From positions 2,882,819-2,946,818 of the forward strand of contig CACRXP010000008.1 of the NCBI GenBank assembly GCA_902702965.1: a stretch of DNA of 64,000 nucleotides, read 5' to 3'. The position numbers and the translations under genes are program-made. Source of the stretch: Spirometra erinaceieuropaei. Its lineage: Eukaryota > Platyhelminthes > Cestoda > Diphyllobothriidea > Diphyllobothriidae. Positions within the stretch are counted from its first letter, which is position 1. The number at the start of each line of letters is the position of its first letter. The notes beneath the pieces are model-generated. The model saw only the letters and a program-made list of their open reading frames with translations, made no database searches and had not been told where the DNA came from. Positions 31,753 to 42,437 of this stretch are shown one piece after another.

Positions 31753-32153
31753 GACTTCGTCTAGGCAAAACAGTTAGTCGGGAGGAGAGCAAGCGGATGG
31801 CCAGCGTTCCTGGTGGCAAGATCGGCGAGCCAAATTGCCCGAGAGCCCACACGGATGACGAAATCCAGCCGTCAGCAACTCGACTGCGTGCGATGAGCGT
31901 GGGAATCGATAATCTCGACCGGCACACAAGAGCATGGCAACTGCATGCTTCAGCACCTGGCCAATCGAGCCATGATGCACTCAGGAGCTGCCCACTGCGA
32001 TAGGCATGTAGCGGCCTAGCAACTACATCCTATAAGTACTGCAACACTTGGGCAATTTGCCACCCTTATCTGACTGTCTCTGATGATGGATTCGAGGATC
32101 CGAAACGTCAGGCTAATAAAGCTCTTGCTTCAGCGATCGGGTCTCCTTCTTCG
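31510..32153 (+). mobile_element. PLE-1 insertion with 12-bp target duplication
   Basis: 5'-truncated element: endonuclease end, 3' tail, hammerhead and terminal TCTCCTTCTTC. It is flanked by perfect repeats of CAATTTTTCGGA (31498-31509 and 32154-32165), taken as the target-site duplication. The host sequence resembles the part of repeat X near 30624 (CAATTTTTCCGGACAGTTGA). Confidence 0.8.
32076..32113 (+). ncRNA. Hammerhead-like motif of PLE-1, shortened stem II
   Basis: GTCT, CTGATGA, then GGAT-TCGAGG-ATCC, GAAACGTC, AGGC. Bases of the stem II hairpin are deleted relative to other copies, yet a four-pair stem II is still possible. Confidence 0.55.
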
Positions 32154-32511
32154 CAATTTTTCGGACAGTCGATTAAGAAAAGTAACGACAGCAAAGCACC
32201 CATCGATATATCAAAAACACCCTGTATTTCGGCGAACGTCCCCATCGCCAAAAACTACGCAATGGGTTTGTTACACAGAAAACGGCTTGTTAAGCTTCGC
32301 ATCTGGTAAGCCTGTTCAAATGTCTTGGTCACTGGGCGACCTCTCAGCATATGACCTTATGAGAACTCGTCTGCCCTTGATGTCTCTAACAGCGATATCC
32401 TATTCGATCTGTTTAAGCGCATCTTGAGCAGCAGGGATTCAGAAAATTTCCATCGTATTATTGTAGGCAGTTCGAGAATCTCTAACCAAGCATTACGCAC
32501 CTAACTCTGCG

Positions 32512-32800
32512 CTGCGACAGTTTGACTGTCTCATCCGACGGTGTTCACCGTGAAGCAAGCACGACGGCTTGCGCAGCATCTATCGCACTCCCTCCTCCCC
32601 CCATCTGGGTCCGGTGTCAAGACCGGGGGCGGGGAGGGCGCAGGCGGACGGCATAGTTCAGCCCGCACCTTGGCGCTCCACTCCATACCACCTGGTCCAC
32701 ACAATAATTGACCAGGATTCTAACTAACAACAATAACGCAACGACGGGTGAGAAAGACGAGGATGACTGGGCAGTCATGCTCGCGACCTGTATACCCAGC
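32512..32800 (+). repeat. Dispersed repeat R1, copy f
   Basis: GCGCAGCATCTATCGCACTC, GGTCCGGTGTCAAGACCGGG, ACCTTGGCGCTCCACTCCAT and TTGACCAGGATTCTAACTAA in family order. Confidence 0.6.
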
Positions 32801-33325
32801 GAGAGCGCAAACGCATCTACTAATGGGCGGTAGTTAGCAATTTGTTGGATACAATCGAGGTCTCTCATTGGAGTTTATTTGTTAACTTAGGCTTATTTCA
32901 CCAGTTAAGCCACTTAATGCAAAGTGTGCAAGCTTATTTTCTTCGTGGCAGCGCACGCTATAAAGCCGCATAGTGACGTTAACCGGCAAGACATGGTACA
33001 AGAGTTAATCCAACTGACATTTCGATGCCAAACCATTTAGGAATTGATAGGAAACGCAAAGTTGAGAAATGAGCTCGTTAATGAGATTTGATTTTTGAAG
33101 GGGCGTCAAAAAATATACACTGACCCCTAATGCACAAAGGTGGACCCCGTCAGTGTGAACTTAACCAATCAAGACAGGGGACTTCGTCTCTTAAGGGAGG
33201 AATATTACACACTCCAATCCGCAACCAAGGCACTGTTGTTTCGAGTTATTTTCGTGACAACTAACTTTAATCAGACAACGAGTCTGTCGCTCCAGGTGTT
33301 CTACACTTCGGAATGAGATATGTAC
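32801..33325. other. No recognised feature
   Basis: No repeat ends or exons identified. Confidence 0.4.
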
Positions 33326-33400
33326 GGCTGACGACGGCTAATAAGCCAGAAATGGCCATTCCAGTCTTCATTGTCCTTGTCGGTCATGTTACTCTGTCTA
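33326..33400 (+). repeat. SINE core, copy 2
   Basis: GGCTGACGACGGCTAATAAG, CCAGAAATGGCCATTCCAGT and CCTTGTCGGTCATGTTACTC, nearly identical to the core at 55010. The preceding CCAGGTGTTCTACACTTCGG matches the junction behind the tRNA-like head there. Confidence 0.65.
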
Positions 33401-33514
33401 AAGTCTGTTACTTTCAATTCCAGCTCGTCAAGCCATCTGAAAGCGTCCGCCCCATCTCCTATGTTAGCATCAAGCCAACACAGGCATCGTGGGAATAAGG
33501 CTTAGGAGTATTCG

Positions 33515-33790
33515 CGAACGAGACAGGGTCGTCGTAACAAGAGCTCTATTCGCCTGACGTCTCGTATTCACGCTCAAATTCACCGGCAGAGATATAATCA
33601 GATATAAATAATGAGTTGTGCGGGTGTTGCAGTATTTGTAGGATTCAGCTGCTACGCCACTGCATCCTGTTTCTGATGATGGGTTCAAGTACGGATCCAA
33701 AACTTCAGGCGAATGGAGCTCTCTTTCTATCGATCGTGTCTCCTTCTTCGCGACTACCTCCTGGAAATCCCGACTTCGCTTCGATCGGGT
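33515..33790. mobile_element. Inverted pair of PLE-1 3' tails, no coding part
   Basis: A minus-strand tail (AAGAGCTCTATTCGCCTGAC ... GTTGCAGTATTTGTAGGATT) meets a plus-strand tail (CACTGCATCCTG ... CTGATGATGG ... GGCGAATGGAGCTC ... TCTCCTTCTTC) head to head near 33655. Both hammerhead cores are mutated (left CTGCCGG; right retains CTGATGA but GAAAC became AAAAC). Confidence 0.7.
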
Positions 33791-33829
33791 CAGAAGGATT
33801 CCCCATTAATCAAGTACGAGCGCTTTAAC

Positions 33830-35390
33830 CAGATGGAAGACAAATAGAACTCATGGACTGATTTCTGGCGTGACAGCATAAGAAAAGTGGAATGAAAAGG
33901 GGACTTTCTAGATCACCATATACCAATATACCAGTAAAAAGATGCGGACAAAGAAAGTTAAAAAAGGCTACTACAGGGGATCACAAAGGTGGAAAAAAGT
34001 TCAAAAAATCGAATGAAGACTAGAAAGAAAAAATTCGATCCTAGCGGTCCTTTGAGGATTCGGAGATGTCTGGGACACCCCAATCGATGCGCCATTCGTC
34101 AGCATCGAATTGCACCACATCCAAGTACCAGTCCGAAGTGGCCCCTCGAAGGGACGACACGAGGCGGGGCAGTAGGTGATTGGACACGGACAGGGTCCAG
34201 GACAAAAAGCCCATACCTAAAAAGAGGAGAATTAATTTAAAAATAGATCTGTAGAGAAGATGGGTAGTGCGGAGGGAGGGGGGGGTTCTGAGAGTCCATT
34301 ACGGCGACCAGTTTGGTGCGAGCGTGCGAACGACAAAAATGAAAAGGGCGGCATAGTGTTATGTTGGCAGCCCCATAGCGCTGGTTCAGGGAGAAAAAAG
34401 CAATAAGCGACAACAGTGAAGCGGGGACGTCACCTTCCACCCACGTCTCAACATTATTCGGGTTTCGCCGCTTACTCCAGCCAGAAAGAGTAGTCTGAAT
34501 CTCAGTCGATCTATGAGATGACTGGTAGTGCCCAATGGTCACATTACGTAGAGTAGGCAGGCCGCGCTCTCTAGGTAATGCTTGAGGACGTAGGAACAAC
34601 CTTCTAAGAGACAGTCCAACCACAGCGAGTAAAACGAAACACGATCAGCCCGAAGTGGGTGAAGTGTCGACGTACGCGTGAATATGTTCCCAGCGAAGTA
34701 GACTAGCGCGGCCGCCACCGCGCTTCACTCCCTCAAAATTAACGACGTTTCAATGATATGACAGGGTTAAGAGGACTGGGGATGGGCGTTGATACAGTGA
34801 CTAAAGAAACTGAACAGACCGTCTACGCGTGCCACTCACAACCCGACACTTGGCCTCGTGCACGCCAGGCCACACCAAGGCTGCCTCAGATCTCACCCAA
34901 GTGGGTGTCATAGGACCTGTGTCGGTAAGGTGCCATTATGACCGAATCCTTGTCCCAGAGGCGGACAGGTTTATCACGCTGGTCAACGACCCTCAAAGAT
35001 ACGGCAGTTAGCGCGTCGTGAGAGTTGTGAAGAGAGAAACTAAAGCACCGGGTCCCGGCTGCGTCGACCTCATCTCGTACTTTATCGCCTACACATTTCT
35101 CACCCCCCCCTATCACTCGAGGGGGAAGAGGAAGGGTGAAGAGGGGGGAGGAGGAGGACAATGAAGTCAACTTCAAAGGCACACGAATAAGGATGTAGGC
35201 TGGCAAACAGACGGGCCAAGAGATGATGCAGACCTGTAACTCTCCCCTTATACGATTCATCCCCCGTCCACCTCCCCCCCCCCCGAATGTCATGCTCGGT
35301 GCGCCCCCTGTCAAATGGTGCGGCCCCGTTCTCAGTCAAAATGGCACACCGTTGACAAGCAGTGAGAAACGACCAAAAGCCGCGCATTCA
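33830..35390. other. No gene recognised; C- and G-rich runs
   Basis: Contains homopolymer-rich tracts (GGAGGGAGGGGGGG near 34273, CACCCCCCCC near 35100, ACCTCCCCCCCCCC near 35270). A motif ACAGACCGTCTACGCGTGCC near 34816 matches the R2 end at 9190. Frames of 128-142 codons are low-complexity and unconvincing. Confidence 0.45.
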
Positions 35391-35394
35391 GTAT

Positions 35395-35465
35395 TGTTAC
35401 TTTGTGTCTGATAGTGGGTTCCTGTGACGATCCGAAGGTCCAGACAAATGTAATCATTAAAGCCC
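35395..35465 (+). mobile_element. Decayed PLE-1 3' tail
   Basis: GTGTCTGATAGTGGGTTCCT, GATCCGAAGGTCCAGACAAA and ATCATTAAAGC mirror the hammerhead tail (GTCTCTGATGATGGATTC, ATCCGAAACGTCAGGC, AATAAAGC) with several substitutions. Confidence 0.4.
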
Positions 35466-35898
35466 GATGACATACTCCCCTCCTCTTCAACAGTCTGCTC
35501 CGAAAACCAATGGAACGTTGGCAAGGGCCCCTCGATGCAGTAGTATGGGGAAAAATTTCGAGTCAATCAAGAAACCACGGTTTCCTTGTTTCACATTGAG
35601 CAGCTTCACAGTCATGCAAAGGAGCAAATTTCTACTCAAATAGTGCGCATGCGTTCGCCGCCCTCCTGCATCCATAATGAATCGAATTGTTTTCCGGAAT
35701 GTACTGACAAATATTCCCCATCTCACAGTTGTTCCGTGCGGATCTACGTCTTACTAAGACTAAGTGTTAGTATCAAACGCCTCAGTAATAAACAAGGTTA
35801 CTGGTTGAGATTTTATGTGCGCTCGGAGTTCTTTTTTGCATTCCATTTAGCTGAAACCAATATCACATTTATTTTCAGTGCGGTGGAGATCATACATA

Positions 35899-36867
35899 CA
35901 GTAGGCGTGCTAACGCCTGAAATGTTAACCGAAATTCTGAAATGTGTTTTCGTTTCGAAAAGATTACTTAAGTGGGATTTTGAAATTAATCCCAGTGCAG
36001 CTATATAAATTCAGTTACCTTGAAATGCCGGCTTTCGAACGAAAGTCTTTCCGGCCGCATGCAAAAAACACTGTAAAAACGACTACTTAAGTATCATTCA
36101 TTCTTCTCATTGGTTTTCGATGTACTTAAAAATTCAATTATAATTCATGGAAACATGCATAAAAGTATTCATTTTTGCTCATTCAGTAAAAAAATTACGT
36201 CTTCTTTCAATCTTACACTCGAAGGAGGAAGATAATTCGGTTTTCAAAAAGTTTATAATTGTGAGATTTTTTAATACCGCGAAATGGCCGTTCATAAAAC
36301 GTCATGTCTCTGCATTTACCAATGCGGCTTTTAAAGTTAGCAATATGGCTCAAATCCACCGCTAAATTTTACGAACGCCATATAGGCTCCTCTTAATACC
36401 CTGGAGAAGTATATGGCTTTCCGTGCACGGATAATAATCGGCTTGTGGGTTGGGATGCAAGTGCAACGGCAGGTTGGGTTCAAAATTATTCGGAAATTGA
36501 AAGTTTTGTAAAACCGAATTATCCCCTTCCTTCCAGTGTAAAATTGAAAGAAGACGCAACTTTCCACCGAAGGAGCAAAAGAATGAAAATTTTTATGCAT
36601 GTTTTTCATGGAATATAATTGAATCTTTAAGGGCATCGAAAATCAATGAGAGAATGCATGCTACTTACATAGCCATTTTTACGGAGTACGGTTTTTGGAT
36701 GCAGCCGAAAAGAAGTTTGTTCGAAAGCCAGCGTCCTGGGGTAACTGAATTATTATAGACTTATGCTGTACGATGATTGGTTTTACAACCCTACTTAATT
36801 AATCTTTTCAAAACGGAAACCCATTTGGGAATTTCTGTCGACATTTCATGAGTTAGCCCACCTACTG
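35899..36867. mobile_element. Long-TIR miniature element, family M1, copy 5
   Basis: CAGTAGGCGTGCTAACGCCT to ATGAGTTAGCCCACCTACTG with TA flanks, 969 bp, same arm sequences as copy 1. Confidence 0.85.
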
Positions 36868-36939
36868 TATTTGCGAAATATTGTGAGCCCCAAAGAACGT
36901 CCTCTTGGCAGCGTAGAGGAATGAATGATTTTCATCGCA

Positions 36940-37790
36940 CAGAAGGCATACAGCACGCAGTTCGGAAGCTCTAAGCTCAAACACAAATGCAGGTCGTATT
37001 CATAAAGTATTTGGGGATTTGAAAAACATTTAATACCCAAATAGTCACGCATAAAATTCGAAGACGTAAATTGCAACCAAATAAGCACCAGGGGGAATAT
37101 TTCGGATACGATTTCCAGAAAAATATACTTCAATTTATGAAGAAATCGAAATAGAGGAAGTTCGCATAAGGTAGGCGGCCGGATAGAAGCTCATTAAACA
37201 GCCAGCATCCTCGTCTAACTGAAATATCTTGAGATAATGTTGCACGTTAATTTATACTATAACCGCACCCAAGTAATGCTTTCTAATCTAAAACAAATTC
37301 CAGAATTCAGGTTAAATTTTATGACATAGATCAGACACTGCATGTAACAAGAATTGCCCCCATTGGCTTTCAGTGCCTTATATAAATTTAAATATATTTT
37401 ATATAAAACACGCACAAAATAAGCCTTCTTGTACTTTTTTTGCAATACACTACGTCTTCTTCAAAATGCATACTTGATGAAAGGGTATCTTTTGTTTTTT
37501 TTTTGAAAATATACATAATTTCTGGCGAAAATGAAATGTGTATTCAAGTACCATCGTATCTATGCCTTCACTGATGCTGCTTATAAGGCCCGGTCCGCGT
37601 GCATTGTACAATTTTATGAGCCATGCGGGCCACCATCTCTTAGTAGTATAGAGGAATGCATGAAGTTCCTTAAAGTGTAACGGCATGTTGGGTTCGAAAC
37701 TACTGGGAAATTTAAAAAAAGTGTTCTTAGAACTAGAAGATGCCATTTCTCCAAGTAGATGTGATAAAGGAGGCGTGATTCATTAATACA
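36940..37790. mobile_element. Fragments of miniature elements
   Basis: Two partial arms: one ending at about 37340 (AAACAAATTCCAGAATTCAG, GACATAGATCAGACACTGCA), and one in the other orientation from about 37360 (TTTCAGTGCCTTATATAAAT, AAATATATTTTATATAAAAC). No intact ends. Confidence 0.5.
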
Positions 37791-38021
37791 CTGTGAAGGA
37801 ATAGGAGGGCCCGTTTCGAGCTAGGCTGCGACTACCAGGCGCGGGACTTTGTTTTTCTGTCCAATTGACCCCGCGGTCAAATGCCTTTGAGTTCACCCAG
37901 CATGTTCGCATCTAAAAACCCATGAAACTTCACAAAATGCAACTCGAAGCGGCGTGCATGGCCACAGTAAATGGAAGGGATTTTTATGAACTGTTAAATA
38001 TGGGCTGAATTGCATAACCAG

Positions 38022-38446
38022 ACCGGCTAGATCGCAGTTGGTAGCCAGGAATGGGGAAGCGGACGGCGGCCCCAACCCTAATCCTAACCCTGACCCTAAC
38101 CTCAACCTTAAACGTTAACCTTACCGGCAACCCCAGCCCTAACCGAAATCGCAAACGTCACCGTAGCCCTTAGACATAGCCGTAACTGGAAAACCTAACC
38201 GTAATACTGAAACCTGATCGTATGCTCAAACCCTAACCGTAAGCCGAAAACCTAAGCCTACAGGCATAACCCTAACCCGGAAATCGGAAGCCATTAACCG
38301 GTACCCTAACCCCAACCTCAGCCGTAAAACGCAAGCCAAATGGGTCAGATGTGATTATGGAGCCCCACAAAATAGCCCCAGTAAACAAACCCCCCAGCTA
38401 CCTACAATACGGCGCCTGGCTACCAACTGCGACCTAGCCGCCAGAC
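38022..38446. mobile_element. TIR element with telomere-like interior
   Basis: CGGCTAGATCGCAGTTGGTA (then GCCAGG) on the left and CCTGGCTACCAACTGCGACC (then TAGCCG) on the right are inverted repeats of about 26 bp with one mismatch. The roughly 370 bp between them is made largely of CCCTAACC, CCTAACCGTA and CCTTAAC variants. No coding potential. Confidence 0.65.
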
Positions 38447-39024
38447 CTTCTGTCGGTTAACTAGCTTGTTATTTTTTGCCACTCTTTTAGGTTACTTTCT
38501 CAATGACTAGCGTCTATGTTCTGAGCTTGGCCTTGCCGTTTTCATACCGACTTGCTGAACAGACTTAAACTGACCTGTACTCAGTACTTACTACAAAGGC
38601 TATGAAGTGGCGGACATCAGTGGGAAAGCAGTTAATAAATTTCTTGGTGGTAATGACTCCCTTGGTAGTTGCGTGTTTTACTTTTTTGTACCACAAGCAA
38701 GGCGCTTAAAATTCCGTATTTAGGTCACTGTTTCGCGAGTCAATGCGCTCTCACAAAAGTGGGTTCAGACTTCCCTGACTGGACAGATGAACATGTACCG
38801 AAAAACGATGGGAGGTCGGTTTAATCAGGACTCTTCCCTCCCCCTCCTTTATCTTGCCTTCTCGCTCTCGACCCAGGAATGTCTTCATTCAGAGACCTAG
38901 CACACGCACGCTACAACAACAAAGTGATTAAAGTTTGCGAGTGAGGGGACGGCTGTAACAGGGCCACCCACCGGAAAGATGTTGGACAGCCCCGACGCCT
39001 CCACCGCCCCCTGATGGCATGCTG
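38447..39024. other. No recognised feature
   Basis: No repeat ends or exons before the assembly gap. Confidence 0.4.
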
Positions 39025-39915
39025 NNNNNNNNNNNNNNNNNNNNNNNNNNNNNNNNNNNNNNNNNNNNNNNNNNNNNNNNNNNNNNNNNNNNNNNNNNNN
39101 NNNNNNNNNNNNNNNNNNNNNNNNNNNNNNNNNNNNNNNNNNNNNNNNNNNNNNNNNNNNNNNNNNNNNNNNNNNNNNNNNNNNNNNNNNNNNNNNNNNN
39201 NNNNNNNNNNNNNNNNNNNNNNNNNNNNNNNNNNNNNNNNNNNNNNNNNNNNNNNNNNNNNNNNNNNNNNNNNNNNNNNNNNNNNNNNNNNNNNNNNNNN
39301 NNNNNNNNNNNNNNNNNNNNNNNNNNNNNNNNNNNNNNNNNNNNNNNNNNNNNNNNNNNNNNNNNNNNNNNNNNNNNNNNNNNNNNNNNNNNNNNNNNNN
39401 NNNNNNNNNNNNNNNNNNNNNNNNNNNNNNNNNNNNNNNNNNNNNNNNNNNNNNNNNNNNNNNNNNNNNNNNNNNNNNNNNNNNNNNNNNNNNNNNNNNN
39501 NNNNNNNNNNNNNNNNNNNNNNNNNNNNNNNNNNNNNNNNNNNNNNNNNNNNNNNNNNNNNNNNNNNNNNNNNNNNNNNNNNNNNNNNNNNNNNNNNNNN
39601 NNNNNNNNNNNNNNNNNNNNNNNNNNNNNNNNNNNNNNNNNNNNNNNNNNNNNNNNNNNNNNNNNNNNNNNNNNNNNNNNNNNNNNNNNNNNNNNNNNNN
39701 NNNNNNNNNNNNNNNNNNNNNNNNNNNNNNNNNNNNNNNNNNNNNNNNNNNNNNNNNNNNNNNNNNNNNNNNNNNNNNNNNNNNNNNNNNNNNNNNNNNN
39801 NNNNNNNNNNNNNNNNNNNNNNNNNNNNNNNNNNNNNNNNNNNNNNNNNNNNNNNNNNNNNNNNNNNNNNNNNNNNNNNNNNNNNNNNNNNNNNNNNNNN
39901 NNNNNNNNNNNNNNN
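39025..39915. other. Assembly gap (891 N)
   Basis: Unbroken run of N. Any apparent open frame across it is an artefact. Confidence 1.
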
Positions 39916-40100
39916 GCTCCCTGCTCCGTAAATTCCACCACCCGCCCCCTGAAAGTACAAATACAACAGCGAATGATACCGCATGTTCATATAAATGGAG
40001 GCAAAATGGTTGATTAAGACTGTGGCGTGTGGGGAACTTGAGAAAGTGCAGAGCTTATGAGAAAAAGGCGTTTTGGAAGGTAGCCAGCAGTCAAAGCGTA

Positions 40101-40155
40101 GACCGACAAAGATAAAAGAGAGACTGAAATAGTCATTTTGGGCTAATTTGTTGTT
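40101..40155 (-). repeat. SINE core, copy 3 (diverged)
   Basis: GACCGACAAAGATAAAAGAG, AGACTGAAATAGTCATTTTG and GGCTAATTTG are a diverged reverse complement of the core at 33326. Confidence 0.5.
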
Positions 40156-40159
40156 CCCT

Positions 40160-40630
40160 TTGCGATCACATGCGCGCTGAGTGCTGTCGGCAGGACTGAA
40201 GTACAGTCACCCATCTCTCTCCCCCCCCCTCCCCCAAAACTCATGCCTGAATGGTTGTGACTTACTTTCGAGGGGTAGACGAGTCTACGTAGAGTTGCCG
40301 AACTCAGAAACGATACTTTCGAGAGTATGCACACCAGATTCACTGCACTCGACTACAGTGGCTCAGTCAACGTTCGCCTACCTAGCCCGCGAATGATGCA
40401 CTTGAAAGTATTTGCTTTGTGGTGGCGACAACATAATGATGATTTACTCCCATTGATGCGGTACGTTATTTAACCATAATGGCGCATGGTTATTCGGTTA
40501 AGGTTTAATACTCAGCAGGTACAGGACTTAGTAGGAAGTGAAGAGTTTAGAAATGAGTCCATGGATATGGGATGACATTATTGGGGATAAGCCGTCCTGG
40601 CATCGTTCCCACAGACATTACAAACAGTAA
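40160..40630. other. No recognised feature
   Basis: Contains a C-run near 40222 and no recognisable element ends. Confidence 0.4.
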
Positions 40631-40638
40631 ATGAGATA

Positions 40639-40710
40639 ATACCGACAAAGACAAGGGAGACAGAAATGGCCATTTCTGACTTATTAGCCGTCATTGGTGA
40701 GCGCCCATCT
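40639..40710 (-). repeat. SINE core, copy 4
   Basis: Reverse complement reads GGGCGCTCACCAATGACGGC, TAATAAGTCAGAAATGGCCA, CTCCCTTGTCTTTGTCGGTA: the same layout as the copy at 8316, including the GCGCTCACCAAT lead. Confidence 0.65.
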
Positions 40711-40879
40711 GTCATAATTATGAACAGTACTTAAGAATGATGATGCAGTGACTTTGGGGGGTTGCCGTGTTCACGGGATACAATGCGGTCCGGGATTTGA
40801 TGCAAAACATCGCTCGGGCTAAGCACACAGAAAGCTCCTCGTATGAAGCAGTCGTTACCCGTCGCCAGTGCAACCCTGA

Positions 40880-41552
40880 AGACCGTTAACAAAACCCGGT
40901 TAGGTTAAAGTGAATAGTGCCACGGCTCCGTGAAGCGATTGAGCAAGCGCGGAGAGATGAAGTCGTTCCTGATGAGTGAGGTTCGGGCATCCTTGCGCCT
41001 GCCTTCAAGACGAGAGATAAAACAATGTGCAAAAACCACCGCGGCATAGGCCTCATCAACGATGCTGCGAAGGTCATCGCTGTTACTCCTTTCAGACGAT
41101 TTCCGGCTGTGCATGGATGCGCATTCTAGAAATCCGCCAAGAATTCCGGAAATAAATGGCCATCAGCTTTGTTGGCTTCGCCGCCGCGTTCGATTCCGTG
41201 CATCGTGAGTCCCTGTGAAGGATAATGAAACTAGATGGGTGCCATGTGTAGGACCAACTATCGCCCCACCACTGCGCGCCGGTCTGGTACAAAACCACCC
41301 GTCCCGACCGTTGGATATGCGGTCAGGCGTTCGGCAAGATTGCATCCTGTCGTCATTTCTCTTCAACTACGCCATTGACTGGATGCTTGGAAGGGCACTA
41401 CACGCTCTTGATGATGCTGAATTTGCACCCGGACGCCGGCTGACTGATCACGACTACGCTGACGATTTCGCCTTTGGTGATCTACAGTCTGTGGTGTCAC
41501 CGGCGAATGAAGTCTCTAAACTTGTTGCTTTATTCATAAAGGTTGGGAAGAC
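40880..41552 (+). pseudogene. Non-LTR reverse transcriptase, part 1
   Basis: Reading across frame shifts: KNHRGIGLINDAAKVIAV, then FAAAFDSVHRESL (catalytic Asp motif), SGVRQDCILSSFLFNYAIDW (the SGVRQGCILSP motif of RTE/CR1-like elements) and LTDHDYADDFAFGDLQSVVS with the catalytic YADD, ending at LFIKVGKTN. The element is interrupted by a PLE-1 insertion at about 41553 and resumes at about 42438. Several stops show it is dead. Confidence 0.8.
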
Positions 41553-42084
41553 CAATTTCGTCAACCGGTGCATACACAAAAGGGACGAAAGACCTAACTG
41601 CACGGAAACCAAATCTTGGCGAGCGCTTCCGTTTGTCAAGAACGTTTCGGAAGCTGTCGGCCGCCTTCTCGCACCACTAGGGGTTGGAGTTGCACACAAA
41701 CCGGAGGCAACCATCAGGCGTCAGGTAATGAAACCAAAAAACCCACTGTCGCGGCAATAAACTTTTGGAGTCGTTTATCGGATCTGGCGCAGTTGTGGAC
41801 AAAGCAACTACGTCGGAGAAACCGGAAGACAACTCCAAACTTGAATGGCCGAACACGCTGCAGCGGTGCGGAGAAATGACGCTAGCTCTCAAGTTGCGGC
41901 TCATTTGACAAGATCCGGCCACACATTCAAATTTGACGAGGCCGAAATTCTCACAAGAGGTGACAACCGCGTGAGCCGGAAGCTGCTTGAGTCATCATGG
42001 CTTACTGGTCCCCAGTCCATTAACAAGTGCAATGATCTTCCCATTCCATACTCGCTGCTGAGACCGCCTAGGCGAAGTAATTAG
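41553..42084 (+). pseudogene. PLE-1 GIY-YIG endonuclease, two in-frame stops
   Basis: Same frame as the upstream reverse transcriptase fragment: SWRALPFVKNVSEAVGRLLA, then TAA at 41758, GVVYRIWRSCGQSNYVGETG (first Cys of CSC lost to Arg), TGA at 41842, MAEHAAAVRRNDASSQVAAH, SRKLLESSWLTGPQSINKCN. It ends early at 42082. Confidence 0.8.
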
Positions 42085-42354
42085 CCACGCGGGGAGCGCC
42101 CTGATGAACACTCTTCCCAACACCCGGGTCAGCGCGTCAGATGGTCGAGCAATCATCAAACCAACATCCAACGCACGTGATGAAATTGCAGCAATTAACG
42201 GCGCGAATATCGGCCATCAAACGGTCATCAAACCACGTGCAACGATCCCGGATGAAGGGGGAAGCCGTGAATGTGCATAGGTAAGCGGTAGCATGGCGAC
42301 TGCATCCTATAAATACTGCAGCTCCTTGTGCATGAACTACCCGTATCTGCTTGT

Positions 42355-42396
42355 GTCTCCGATGATGGGTTCGAGCGGGAATCCGAAACGTCAGAT
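42355..42396 (+). ncRNA. Hammerhead-like motif of PLE-1, core mutated
   Basis: GTCT, CCGATGA (core CTGATGA altered at U4), T, GGGTTC-GAGCGG-GAATCC, GAAACGTC, AGAT. Stems I and II still pair with wobbles, but the core change should abolish cleavage. Confidence 0.5.
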
Positions 42397-42437
42397 TAAT
42401 AAAGCTCTTGGCCCAGTGATCGTGTCTCCTTCTTCAG

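Larger units (their letters stand above)
41553..42437 (+). mobile_element. PLE-1 insertion inside non-LTR element
   Basis: Starts within the PLE-1 region NFVNRCIHKRDERPNCTETK, continues through the endonuclease and 3' tail, and ends GATCGTGTCTCCTTCTTC. Sense is +, the same as its host element. A clear target duplication was not found. Confidence 0.8.

Noticed and set aside
34886..35314. 142-codon minus-strand frame
   Set aside because: Rich in Gly, Ser and Pro from C/G-runs, with no domain or neighbour support.
38080..38340. True telomere
   Set aside because: Units are degenerate, lie in the middle of the contig and are bounded by inverted repeats, so not a chromosome end.
38911..40017. Open frames of 305-359 codons around 39 kb
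   Set aside because: They span the 891-base N gap; the apparent length is made of unknown bases.
40960..40985. Further hammerhead core (CTGATGA near 40969)
   Set aside because: No GAAA follows at a suitable distance and no stem I pairing is found.
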